From positions 32,145 to 96,144 of the forward strand of contig NZ_JARKMS010000002.1 in NCBI RefSeq assembly GCF_029350945.1: a stretch of 64,000 nucleotides of DNA, written 5' to 3'. The stretch's first letter is position 1; every line of letters starts with the position of its first letter. Source of the DNA: Maribacter huludaoensis (GTDB lineage: Bacteria; Bacteroidota; Bacteroidia; Flavobacteriales; Flavobacteriaceae). Both the position numbers and the translations under genes were made by a program. Positions 54,153-62,835 of this stretch are shown here, one piece after another. The notes below the pieces were generated by a model. The model saw only the letters and a list, made by a program, of their open reading frames with translations, was not told where the DNA came from and made no database searches.

Positions 54153-55940
54153 TTAATTTATGGCGTCTCCCCTTAAAATTCTGAAGTTTTTTCGGGCTTC
54201 TGGAAAGTAGTAACTGTCTTGATAATTATAGATAATTTTCTCGTACTGCTCTTTTGCTTTAGTAGGGTCGTTGAATTCTTTTCGGTAAAGTTCTCCTAGT
54301 GCATAATAGGCATCATCGGCAAGAATACCATTGCCATAAAACGTGATAATCTTTTGATAGTTTAATTGGGCATCCTCGTATTTCTTTTGCTTTTCATATA
54401 GCTGTGCTTGTTTTAAAAGCGCCTCGTCTTCAATTTTTTCGCCCTTATGATTTTCTAAAATGTCGCCCAATGCGGTAATGGCTTCATTGGTTTTATTCTG
54501 ATAGGCTAAAAAATCTGCCCTGGCATATTTTTTCAATGCGGTTTGTGTAGAATCTTCTAATGAATTGTCCGATATCAATAGGCTCAACTGCATGGCATCA
54601 TTTGCAATAAGCTGAGAAGTAGAACTTCTAAGTACCTTTAATTGGGTTAAGGCCCATTCAAAATCACCTTTGTAAAAACTGGTTTGCGCCACCTTAAAAC
54701 GAGCATCTTGACCTAATACATCGTTTTTTAATTTCGATTGTATCTGTGAGAAATAGATGAGAGCTTCGTTAAACTTTTTATTATATACCAAAATATCGCC
54801 CAATGCCAATTTTAAATACGCGGTACCCCTGTCGCTCAAGGGTAATTCTAGACTATTTTTCAGTAATTTTTCCGCAGGTGCGGGATTGTTCTTGTTAAAC
54901 GTAAGAAAATTTGCGTAGGCAACTTGTAACTGCAGTGATTGCGATTTATACCCATAAACATCAACAAGTGCGTCATACTTTTTTTGAATAGCATCTAACT
55001 CTCCGTTTGTTGCGTTTATTAAATCAATATCAATAAGGTTTAGTTCTGCGTCTAATTGCGTAATCTTATTACTGGTGTTCTCAATAATGTAGCTGTAAAT
55101 ATCTTTTGCAGTGTCATATTCTTCATTAGCTAGGGCATCATTGCCCAAATTTTCCAAACGTGTGGTAGAGCTGCCGTTCATACGTTTAAAAATGGCTTTT
55201 TCTTGTCTAAACGCGCTTCCATATTGTTTCTGTTGAATGAATAGCCAACTTAGAAGCTCGTTCCAGAGAATATCAGGATTTTTCTGTGCACGCTCTAGCA
55301 ATACTTTTTTTAACAGGAGGTTATTTTTATTCTCGGCATTTTCGGAAATAAAATCATCTATACTTCTTAGAATGTTAGATTTAGATGTTTTGCCATCAAT
55401 AACAAGGTTTAAGTAAGAATTGTACATGGCTTCAACATTTCCTTGTTCCCCATAGATTCTTGCCATTTGAAAATTAAAGTTCAACGCAGGATTCAGTTCC
55501 ATGGCATTTTTAAAGGCTTCTATGGCAAGGTCCAATAAATTATACTTTTGAAATTGTAGGCCTAGAGCATAACCATAATTAGGATTTTTAGAGATGATCT
55601 TCAATGCTTTGTCATAATAGGTCTGTGCCATTGTCTCATTCTCCTGAAGGGTGTGATTATAGCCTAAATCAATCAATAGCGTAGGGTAGGGGTTGCGGTC
55701 CTTTAGTCTTGCGTTCAAAAAGTCTTCTGCTTCTTTATAGCGTTGTAACTGCTGGTAACATGCAACTAAGTCCTGGACATACTCAGTTCTTCGTGGGTTT
55801 TTTTCAACCAATTTTTCATAAAAAACCACAGCTTTTTCAAAATTACCATCGGCAAAATATTGCTTTGCCAAAAAATCATCTTGGGCAAAGGCGAATGTAG
55901 ATAACGTAATATATGCAAAAATGAAAAGGATAAACCGCAT
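54153..55940 (-). CDS. TPR-repeat exported protein
   Basis: A 595-residue protein with a signal peptide (MRFILFIFAYITLSTFAFAQ) and many tetratricopeptide-like helical pairs: DGNFEKAVVFYEKLVEKNPRR, NETMAQTYYDKALKIISKNP, LLDLAIEAFKNAMELNPALN, and towards the end KKYEDAQLNYQKIITFYGNG and FNDPTKAKEQYEKIIYNYQD. It is a periplasmic scaffold of unknown partner. The ATG at 55940 is preferred to the TTG at 55946, because it starts the signal peptide. A TATCTTTG box (55944-55951, minus) is directly upstream. Confidence 0.88.
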   Translation of the reverse strand: MRFILFIFAYITLSTFAFAQDDFLAKQYFADGNFEKAVVFYEKLVEKNPRRTEYVQDLVACYQQLQRYKEAEDFLNARLKDRNPYPTLLIDLGYNHTLQENETMAQTYYDKALKIISKNPNYGYALGLQFQKYNLLDLAIEAFKNAMELNPALNFNFQMARIYGEQGNVEAMYNSYLNLVIDGKTSKSNILRSIDDFISENAENKNNLLLKKVLLERAQKNPDILWNELLSWLFIQQKQYGSAFRQEKAIFKRMNGSSTTRLENLGNDALANEEYDTAKDIYSYIIENTSNKITQLDAELNLIDIDLINATNGELDAIQKKYDALVDVYGYKSQSLQLQVAYANFLTFNKNNPAPAEKLLKNSLELPLSDRGTAYLKLALGDILVYNKKFNEALIYFSQIQSKLKNDVLGQDARFKVAQTSFYKGDFEWALTQLKVLRSSTSQLIANDAMQLSLLISDNSLEDSTQTALKKYARADFLAYQNKTNEAITALGDILENHKGEKIEDEALLKQAQLYEKQKKYEDAQLNYQKIITFYGNGILADDAYYALGELYRKEFNDPTKAKEQYEKIIYNYQDSYYFPEARKNFRILRGDAIN

Positions 55941-56004
55941 ATTCAAAGATACATAGAAAGCCGTAAGATGTTGTTAACGCTTTGATAAGAAGTGCATAAT
56001 GGAA

Positions 56005-56331
56005 TTAATGCGATACTACCTTTAAGCCTATTATAGAGCCTATTAATGTGCTGATAAAAAGAATACGTAAGAAGGTTGCCGGTTCTTTGAATACAAATAT
56101 GCCTACCAGTACGGTTCCTACCGCTCCAATACCTGTCCAAACTGCGTAAGCTGTACCTATTGGTAATGTTTGTGTCGCTTTCACTAATAGTATCATACTT
56201 ATGGCAAGTGCAACTAAAAAACCAACATACCAAAGATACATTTCGTTGCCAGTAGTTTCTTTGGCTTTGCCTAAACAGAAAGCGAAGGCTACCTCGAAAA
56301 GACCGGCGATTATTAATAGTGCCCAATTCAT
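56005..56331 (-). CDS. sugE: Small multidrug resistance protein, SugE/Gdx type
   Basis: A 108-residue protein with four helices: LIIAGLFEVAFAFCLGKA, WYVGFLVALAISMILLV, LPIGTAYAVWTGIGAVGTVLVGIFVF, and ILFISTLIGSIIGLK. The membrane-embedded Glu (FEVAF, residue 13) and the GTAYAVWTGIG block match the SugE/Gdx branch that exports guanidinium, not the EmrE branch. It lies 44 bp after the GH114 gene stop, with which it is collinear. No guanidine riboswitch is visible in the leader. Confidence 0.88.
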   Translation of the reverse strand: MNWALLIIAGLFEVAFAFCLGKAKETTGNEMYLWYVGFLVALAISMILLVKATQTLPIGTAYAVWTGIGAVGTVLVGIFVFKEPATFLRILFISTLIGSIIGLKVVSH

Positions 56332-56375
56332 AATATACCTGTTTATTTATACTAAAGGTCGGCATTCTCTCTAGT

Positions 56376-57278
56376 TTACTGATTATAATGCAGGTATTTT
56401 TTTAGATCAATGTCCTCACAGATATATGAAAGATTTTCGTTGTAAATAGCCTGGTAGTCCGTATATACTTGGTCGCAGTTGCTTTCGTTATAATGAATAA
56501 TAACAACTGGTTTTTCATCATCCAAAAAACTTTGTGCACCAGAGGCATCCCACCAATTTTTATCGTCATTATAAGATTCATAAGTAACGCCATCAAAATC
56601 TTCGGCATTTTCAACGAAGTTCTTAGCCATACACTTCATTCCTTTTTCATGTACATAATTGCAAAGTTCTTGAAAATAGGCTATGCTTTGTTCTTTTGTT
56701 ACTTGTATGCCATATGTTTCTCTTGTTTCATCATACAAAGCCCAGTCCATATTATCGAATTCTACCCAATCATAGCCTAGATCGGCAATCTTATCTATTC
56801 TGGCTTTCATCACATCAACTATTCCTGTGGTAGTCGTATTTACGAAATATTCCCCTTGCCATTCCGCCCACTGTTGGGTAGTGAGAAAAGGCTGTAAATC
56901 TGAAAAATCATCTCTCCAATCTTCACCTGTACCAATACTTATGTAAGCTGCAATTTGATTTCCGTTCTCTTTTATTTCTGCTATAGATTCAATAACGTCA
57001 TCATTGAATGGGTCTACCAAAACATATGCGTTGGATGCATTTAATACTATGTATGCTACCTGGTCTACTTCATAATTTTCAATATATGCATGGTTGAAAA
57101 CTGGTATGGCGTTAAAATTTTCATTTTCTTCCGATACGTCATCCGATACGTCATCCGATACGTCATCCGATACATTATCCGATACTTCCTCGGTTACAGT
57201 TTCTGTAATACTACTGTCATCTTGATTGTTGCAGGCTATAATAGTTAAAAGTATAATAAGTAGAATACTGTTTTTCAT
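56376..57278 (-). CDS. GH114-like (endo-alpha-1,4-polygalactosaminidase-like) lipoprotein
   Basis: A 300-residue lipoprotein (lipobox LTIIAC, Cys16, then NNQDD). A low-complexity linker of VSD(D/N/E) repeats (about residues 29-48) precedes a TIM-barrel-like domain with QIAAYISIGTGEDWRDDF, DLGYDWVEFDNMDW and EKGMKCMAKNFVENAED, as in GH114/TM1410-type glycosidases. The Asp in EFDNMD is a candidate catalytic residue. Substrate not known; a galactosamine-containing polysaccharide is the family expectation. Surface display inferred from the acidic stretch after Cys. Confidence 0.8.
   Translation of the reverse strand: MKNSILLIILLTIIACNNQDDSSITETVTEEVSDNVSDDVSDDVSDDVSEENENFNAIPVFNHAYIENYEVDQVAYIVLNASNAYVLVDPFNDDVIESIAEIKENGNQIAAYISIGTGEDWRDDFSDLQPFLTTQQWAEWQGEYFVNTTTTGIVDVMKARIDKIADLGYDWVEFDNMDWALYDETRETYGIQVTKEQSIAYFQELCNYVHEKGMKCMAKNFVENAEDFDGVTYESYNDDKNWWDASGAQSFLDDEKPVVIIHYNESNCDQVYTDYQAIYNENLSYICEDIDLKKYLHYNQ
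57133..57192 (-). repeat. 12-bp tandem repeat in the GH114-like lipoprotein gene
   Basis: Five copies of GATACGTCATCC or variants at 57133-57192; the first three are identical and the last two diverge. On the coding strand they give VSDD-type repeats. Each copy is four codons, so length changes keep the frame. Confidence 0.9.
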
Positions 57279-57381
57279 ACGAGTTATTTAAAAGCAGTGT
57301 GTCCACAGATTTTTATCTGCTTGTTTATATACGCCTTAGAATAACAAATAGTCTATATATCTTTAATTTATCTTTTGTCAA

Positions 57382-58923
57382 CTAGTTTAACTTGGGCGGT
57401 TTTCTGTGTTTAGTGCCTTGTTCATAAGAATACGTAAGTCCTATCAAAATTGGTTCGTCATACATTCTGCCTAAAAATTGGAGTCCCGCTGGTAAATTTC
57501 CACTTGTAAACCCCATAGGCACTGTAAATGCAGGTTGACCGGTATGCGGACTAATTACCTGACTATTATCTCCTTTGTATTCCTTTTGAAATTGATCAAT
57601 TGGGGCTGGTGGGTTGTTCCATGATGGGTAAACAATGGCATCTAGTTTTAAAGAATCCATTACATTTTCAATAGCTTCCCTAAAAGCTATCCTACGTATA
57701 TCTGTGTAGGCATCTAAGCATGGGATTTCTGAATCTTCCCATCTGCCCGAGTGTGCCGCGTTTCTAACTAACCTTTCTCTAGCAAAATCAGATGTACTGC
57801 CAACAGCAATAATATCTTCAATAGTTTTTAAAGAATCATTTTTAACGTAGTCTTCTAAAAAGGTTTCTACATCTGTTCTAAATGTTGCACACCATTGGTT
57901 CTGTCTTAAATCTTGAAATTGGGGAACGACAACAGAATCTATAACCGAAGCACCTAAAGAGTCTAACTGTACAAGGGCATTATTAAATAGCTTGGTAATT
58001 TCAGGGTGGGGGTTATCTTCACTTAATGTTCTAAAAACACCTATTCTAGAACCTTTAAGTGCATCTTTTTTAAGAAACTGCGTATAATTTTCAGGTTTTT
58101 TACCTTCTGAATATTTTGTAAGTGGATCCTTAGCGTCTATGCCTGCAATGACTTCTAATACCTTGGTAGCATCTTCAACTGAACGGCACATTGGTCCTAC
58201 TACATCATTTCTTAAATAAAGCGGAACAATAGCACTACGACTTACCAAACCTAGTGTTGTTCTAAAGCCTACCAGGGCATTATGGGAAGATGGTCCTCTA
58301 ATAGAATTCCCCGTATCTGTACCTAGACCTATGGTGCCAAAATTGGCAGCTATCGACGCGCCAGTACCACCACTGGATCCCGCCGGCACATAATCTGTGT
58401 TATATGGATTTCTAGTAGTACCGGCAGTAGAACTTTCGCTATGCATTGGGCTAAATGCCCATTCTGCCATGTTAGATTTTGCTATGATTATAGCGCCTGC
58501 ATTGACCAGTTTTTCAATAATAAAGGCATCTTCCTCTGGTATGTAGTTTTGTAAAGCCAAAGAGCCTGCCGTAGTTGGTAAACCGGCGGTATTAATGTTA
58601 TCTTTTACAATTAGGGGAATACCGTGCAACGGACGTAAAACTCCTGTACTTGCATATTCTTCATCAAGAGATCTGGCAATGTTAAGAGCATTTTCATTTA
58701 TTGTGGTAAGAGCATTCGTTAAAGTGTCATATTTTTCAATTCTACTTAAATATGCTTGTACTAATTGTTGGCTATTATAGGTTTTGGCTTCATACGCTTT
58801 ATGAATGTCAGAAATAGTCAGTTCTTCAATATCAAATTCTTTATCTTCTGTAATTTTTTCATCAGAACAACTGAATAAAACCATACTGATAATCAACAAA
58901 TAGTAATTGAATTTAAAATTCAT
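57382..58923 (-). CDS. Amidase-signature lipoprotein
   Basis: A 513-residue lipoprotein (lipobox LFSC, Cys19). Amidase signature: catalytic Lys107 in PLIVKDNINTAG, and the GSSGGTGASIAANFG and IGLGTDTGNSIRGPSS Ser-cisSer pair. It hydrolyses amides; the substrate is not determined. The mature protein is anchored at a membrane, unusual for family members, most of which are cytoplasmic. It lies between serS and the GH114-like gene and is transcribed toward them. Confidence 0.87.
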   Translation of the reverse strand: MNFKFNYYLLIISMVLFSCSDEKITEDKEFDIEELTISDIHKAYEAKTYNSQQLVQAYLSRIEKYDTLTNALTTINENALNIARSLDEEYASTGVLRPLHGIPLIVKDNINTAGLPTTAGSLALQNYIPEEDAFIIEKLVNAGAIIIAKSNMAEWAFSPMHSESSTAGTTRNPYNTDYVPAGSSGGTGASIAANFGTIGLGTDTGNSIRGPSSHNALVGFRTTLGLVSRSAIVPLYLRNDVVGPMCRSVEDATKVLEVIAGIDAKDPLTKYSEGKKPENYTQFLKKDALKGSRIGVFRTLSEDNPHPEITKLFNNALVQLDSLGASVIDSVVVPQFQDLRQNQWCATFRTDVETFLEDYVKNDSLKTIEDIIAVGSTSDFARERLVRNAAHSGRWEDSEIPCLDAYTDIRRIAFREAIENVMDSLKLDAIVYPSWNNPPAPIDQFQKEYKGDNSQVISPHTGQPAFTVPMGFTSGNLPAGLQFLGRMYDEPILIGLTYSYEQGTKHRKPPKLN

Positions 58924-59074
58924 AATGTAGAAGATTTTAAGTTTATGCCAATTTGCGTTACCAATGAAAATTGAACGTTCTACTAAAATAATGAATATAG
59001 ATGGGGATGGGTGGTAGCGTTAGGAATGAAAAGATAATTTTATCATTTCCATATTTTTAGATATATTTTTTTAA

Positions 59075-59113
59075 TATAAAACGCCGTAAAACAGAGGTTG
59101 TACGGCGTTTTAT
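59075..59113. terminator. Terminator after serS
   Basis: The arms ATAAAACGCCGTA (59075-59087) and TACGGCGTTTTAT (59101-59113) are perfect complements with a 13-base loop, and A/T tracts flank them. It lies 57 bp past the serS stop. Confidence 0.75.
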
Positions 59114-59169
59114 TCAATATTATATGTTGGCAAAATCTATTAGTTACTAGAAGACAGCTTTTTTAGTGG

Positions 59170-60441
59170 TTAATCAATCATATCAAAACCACAATAAGGC
59201 ACTAAAACATCCGGAATTTTAATTCCGTCTGCAGTTTGGTAGTTTTCCAGTATTCCGGCCAGAACACGTGGTAAGGCCAAAGAGCTACCGTTTAATGTAT
59301 GTGCCAATTGGTTTTTACCGTTTTCATCCTTAAAACGTAGTTTTAATCTATTGGCCTGGTATGTTTCAAAGTTAGAGACAGAGCTAATTTCTAACCATCT
59401 ATCTTGTGCAGTTGAAAATACTTCAAAATCAAAAGTTAGCGCAGCGGTAAAGCCTAGATCACCACCACATAGTCTAAGAATACGGTATGGTAATTTTAAT
59501 TCTCTAAGAATATTCTTTACATGCTCAACCATGCCATCCAATGCATCATAAGATTTTGTAGGGTGTTCTACACGTACAATTTCTACTTTATCGAATTGGT
59601 GTAAACGATTTAATCCGCGTACATGTGCCCCGTAACTACCTGCTTCTCTTCTAAAGCAAGGTGTGTAGCCGGTATATGTTATAGGAAAATCGCTTTCGTT
59701 TACAATCGTATCCCTAAAAATGTTGGTTACAGGTACCTCTGCCGTTGGTATTAAATAAAGATCATCTGCAGTTACATGGTACATTTGACCTTCTTTATCC
59801 GGTAATTGACCGGTGCCATAACCAGATAGTTCGTTTACCAAATGTGGCACTTGAATTTCTGTATAACCAGCCTCGGTATTTTTGTCCAGGAAATAAGCAA
59901 TTAAGGCACGTTGTAAACGAGCGCCTTTTCCTTTGTAAACTGGGAAACCTGCACCGGCTATTTTAACACCTAGTTCAAAATCTATAATGTCGTATTTTTT
60001 TGCCAGCTCCCAATGTGGTAAGGCACCTTCTGTTAATTTAGGTATTTCGCCTTCACTGAATATTTCTTCATTGTCCTCTTCTGTAGAACCTTTTTTAACA
60101 GATAAATGTGGGGCGTTTGGTAGTTGGTATAGCAGTGTTTGTAACTCTTCTTCCGCTGAGCTTAGCGCTTCACTTAACTGCTTTGATTCTTCCTTTAATT
60201 TAACCGTTTGTTCTTTAAGGACATTGGCTTCCTGAGCTTTTCCGGTTTTGTACAATACGCCAATTTCTTTGGAAATTTTATTCGATTCTGCTAATACATT
60301 GTCCAAACTTGTTTGGGCAGCACGTCTATTTTCATCTAATTGAAGCACTTTTTCAATTAAAGGCAGTGCGTCAATGTTTCTTTTTCCAAGGGCAAGGATA
60401 ATATCTTCTTTATTATCTCTTATGGTCTGTATTTGTAACAT
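59170..60441 (-). CDS. serS: Seryl-tRNA synthetase
   Basis: A 423-residue class II synthetase: an N-terminal coiled-coil arm (about residues 28-105) binds tRNA-Ser and class II motifs follow (GTGQLPDKE; FRREAGSYG; GSSLALPRVLAGILENYQ). Length is usual. A TAAATTTG box (60462-60469, minus) sits 20 bp upstream. Monocistronic, closed by a hairpin. Confidence 0.97.
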   Translation of the reverse strand: MLQIQTIRDNKEDIILALGKRNIDALPLIEKVLQLDENRRAAQTSLDNVLAESNKISKEIGVLYKTGKAQEANVLKEQTVKLKEESKQLSEALSSAEEELQTLLYQLPNAPHLSVKKGSTEEDNEEIFSEGEIPKLTEGALPHWELAKKYDIIDFELGVKIAGAGFPVYKGKGARLQRALIAYFLDKNTEAGYTEIQVPHLVNELSGYGTGQLPDKEGQMYHVTADDLYLIPTAEVPVTNIFRDTIVNESDFPITYTGYTPCFRREAGSYGAHVRGLNRLHQFDKVEIVRVEHPTKSYDALDGMVEHVKNILRELKLPYRILRLCGGDLGFTAALTFDFEVFSTAQDRWLEISSVSNFETYQANRLKLRFKDENGKNQLAHTLNGSSLALPRVLAGILENYQTADGIKIPDVLVPYCGFDMID

Positions 60442-60461
60442 TGTAAAAATCTATTTGACTG

Positions 60462-60469
60462 CAAATTTA
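60462..60469 (-). promoter_or_regulatory. -7 promoter box for serS
   Basis: On the minus strand TAAATTTG matches TAnnTTTG with a leader of about 16 bases to the ATG at 60441. No obvious -33. Confidence 0.5.
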
Positions 60470-60521
60470 CATTAATCCTACATTTATAATGGGCACTTTT
60501 AGGTACTAAAAACGTATAGAA

Positions 60522-61853
60522 TTATTTTTTAGGCTTTTCAAGGTTAGACGGTAGGATCCAGTCATGGTGTTTTGTTCTGTACCAAGTCTCGGCAGCTAAA
60601 TCCGTACTGGAATCTATAAAAGGAACATAAGGTTTGCGGTTAATACTGATTTTTGAATTTTCTATATATACCGAAACGTTTCTGTCTTCTTTTTTAAACT
60701 CCTTTTTTAAGTATTGGGCAAACTGCCATGTAAAATCTGGATAGGCAAATATTTTCCGTTCTTGGCTTTTAGATACAAAATCTTTAGGTTTTATGATAAA
60801 TACTTCTTTAGTGTCCTTGTCAACTACTTTAAACCTGCCTTTGCCTTGTCTGCTGCGTAGCATCATGCGCCAGCTCATTCTATGGCCTTCTTCTGTCCAA
60901 AGAACATTGTCGTTAATTGCATGGTGCCTTACTGGTAGCAGTAATTGAATGATAAAATATACAGTAAAGCCTGATAGAAGTGCGTTTTTGTGTCTTGGAA
61001 CAATTAGTTCTGACGAAGTATACGGTCTCTTAGATTTGAAAAATATCTTGCGAATAGTTTCTGGTTCAAAAAAGAATACGCTAAAGGCAATGGATAGGTA
61101 GGGGAAAATGCCGATCTGAAATATAATAGAATTGAATAGATGAAAGAACAGTGAAAGAAAGAATGCAATTTTTCTTGTTGGTTTCCAGAGTAATGCAGGT
61201 ACAATAAGCAAATCGAACAAAATACCAACTGATCCAATGATACTATGGATCCATGGTTCTTGTAAAATATTGCCTACAAGCCAATAATTCTTTTTTGCAT
61301 GCATTAAAACGGCTATGGTGCTGAAGTCTAACCAGTCTCCATATAATTTTGCTACCGAGGCATAAACGTAAACGATGAAGAGTTGTAGTACTACTATCCA
61401 TTTTATATAGGCGTACATGGAATTACTTTCCAGTTCCGGATTCATTTTTACATCATACGACCGACTTCTTTCCGCTGGAAAAAAACACATGATCAACGAA
61501 ATAAGTATAAGTAGGTAGTAGTGGTTGTTGTAAGCTGTTTTTTGCATTAAATAGGTAATAGTCCATAATACGGTAAACGATATAATACTGGCTCGGTATT
61601 TAAATCCAATGGCTATAAAGAGACCAAGTAGCCCCATCAGTACAAAATAAAAATACATGCCGTTGCCGGGCAATGGCCGTAAAAACTCAAAATCAATGAA
61701 AGGGAACGTGTATTTGGGTGAAATTAAATTTCGGTTTACCCAACCTGTAGCAATAGCTCCAAAACATTCTAGGGAAATAAGAATACCAAAAAATATACGG
61801 AAGATAATTAATGGGCTATTATCTATACGTTGAAATAATAACCTGTTGAGCAT
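60522..61853 (-). CDS. HTTM-domain membrane protein (vitamin K-dependent gamma-carboxylase-like)
   Basis: A 443-residue protein with about seven to eight hydrophobic helices in residues 15-320 and the HTTM pattern: IDNSPLIIFRIFFGILISLE, WLDFSTIAVLMHAKKNYWLVGN, HHAINDNVLWTEEGHRMSWRMMLRSRQGKGRF. The C-terminal soluble part contains PYVPFIDSSTDLA. HTTM proteins are related to animal gamma-carboxylases; bacterial function is undetermined. It starts 2 bp after the ribF stop, so the two are cotranscribed. Confidence 0.8.
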   Translation of the reverse strand: MLNRLLFQRIDNSPLIIFRIFFGILISLECFGAIATGWVNRNLISPKYTFPFIDFEFLRPLPGNGMYFYFVLMGLLGLFIAIGFKYRASIISFTVLWTITYLMQKTAYNNHYYLLILISLIMCFFPAERSRSYDVKMNPELESNSMYAYIKWIVVLQLFIVYVYASVAKLYGDWLDFSTIAVLMHAKKNYWLVGNILQEPWIHSIIGSVGILFDLLIVPALLWKPTRKIAFFLSLFFHLFNSIIFQIGIFPYLSIAFSVFFFEPETIRKIFFKSKRPYTSSELIVPRHKNALLSGFTVYFIIQLLLPVRHHAINDNVLWTEEGHRMSWRMMLRSRQGKGRFKVVDKDTKEVFIIKPKDFVSKSQERKIFAYPDFTWQFAQYLKKEFKKEDRNVSVYIENSKISINRKPYVPFIDSSTDLAAETWYRTKHHDWILPSNLEKPKK

Positions 61854-61855
61854 AA

Positions 61856-62782
61856 TTACCGATTAATGAATTGTAAAGATTTTTCTTTGTCCCTTCCCAA
61901 CTGGGTTTTAAGGGCATCTATAGACTCAAATTTATGTTCATCTCGTAAACGAACCAAAATATTAACTTGAATTTTTAAGTCGTACAGATCTGCATCAAAA
62001 TCGAAAAAATTAATCTCTATAGACTGGTCCGTGCCATTTACGGTTGGGTTGTACCCTATGTTCATCATTCCATGAACAACTTTTCCGTTCAATGAACTAT
62101 TTACAATGTAAGCCCCGTTTTTTGGTATTAGCTTATAATCTTCGGCTATGGACAGATTTGCCGTTGGGTAGCCCAACTGTTTGCCAATGCCTTTGCCTTT
62201 AATGATGGTGCCGGTAAGCATATATTCATAGCCCAAGTAGCTATTTGCTGTTTCAATATCACCGTCTTCTAGCGCTTTTCTAATTTTCGTTGAACTTACG
62301 GATACATCGTCAATTTCTTGAGCAGGAATTTCATCTACCGCAAAATCATAAGTGCCGCCAAAAGTGATCAGGTCTGATATATTGGCATTTCTATTGCGGC
62401 CAAATCTATGGTCATAGCCAATGATGACTTTTTTGATCTTCAAGGTGTTTACAAGCATATCTCGAACAAATTCTGTTGCCGTAAGTCTAGAGAATTCTTT
62501 GGTAAACGGGTGAATAATAAGTATATCAAGACCTAATTTTTCCAAAATGCCAATTTTTTCGTCTATCGTATTCAGCAATTTTATATTGGTGTCTTTTTGT
62601 AACACCATTCGCGGATGCGGAAAAAATGTAAGTACCGAAGATTTCAATTCGGTATTCTTGGCATGATTTATGATTTTGTTAAGTATTTTAAGGTGGCCTA
62701 TATGAACCCCGTCGAACGTGCCTATGGTAATGACCGTAGGATGTTCTTCTTTGTATTTAGAAATGTTGCGGACTGTAATCAC
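61856..62782 (-). CDS. ribF: Bifunctional riboflavin kinase / FAD synthetase
   Basis: A 308-residue protein with an N-terminal FAD synthetase (TIGTFDGVHIGHLKIL) and a C-terminal riboflavin kinase (GTIIKGKGIGKQLGYPTANLS, NGAYIVNSSLNGKVVHGMMNIG, VNILVRLRDEHKFES). It makes FMN then FAD. The start is GTG at 62782, because an in-frame stop precedes it. No FMN riboswitch precedes it. It is cotranscribed with the HTTM gene and divergent from the metalloprotease gene at 62836. Confidence 0.95.
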   Translation of the reverse strand: MITVRNISKYKEEHPTVITIGTFDGVHIGHLKILNKIINHAKNTELKSSVLTFFPHPRMVLQKDTNIKLLNTIDEKIGILEKLGLDILIIHPFTKEFSRLTATEFVRDMLVNTLKIKKVIIGYDHRFGRNRNANISDLITFGGTYDFAVDEIPAQEIDDVSVSSTKIRKALEDGDIETANSYLGYEYMLTGTIIKGKGIGKQLGYPTANLSIAEDYKLIPKNGAYIVNSSLNGKVVHGMMNIGYNPTVNGTDQSIEINFFDFDADLYDLKIQVNILVRLRDEHKFESIDALKTQLGRDKEKSLQFINR

Positions 62783-62805
62783 CTATGATAGAAAATAAAA
62801 AGACT

Positions 62806-62813
62806 TATATTTG
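62806..62813 (+). promoter_or_regulatory. -7 promoter box for the metalloprotease gene
   Basis: TATATTTG is an exact TAnnTTTG element, with the ATG at 62836, 22 bp further. It lies in the 53-bp region divergent from ribF. The -33 is not clear. Confidence 0.5.
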
Positions 62814-62835
62814 ATTTTGAGTTAAAAGCCTCTTA

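Noticed and set aside
55943-56365. A 140-codon minus-strand frame overlapping sugE
   Set aside because: It is out of frame with the clear SMR coding sequence (56005-56331), and its composition, rich in Ser, Arg and Cys, is typical of a shadow frame.
56332-56375. Guanidine riboswitch upstream of sugE
   Set aside because: The 44-base gap is too short for the guanidine-I class and lacks the paired ACGR loops of the mini-ykkC class. No recognised consensus is seen.
62783-62835. FMN riboswitch upstream of ribF
   Set aside because: Only 53 bp separate the divergent genes, and no RFN-like elements are present.
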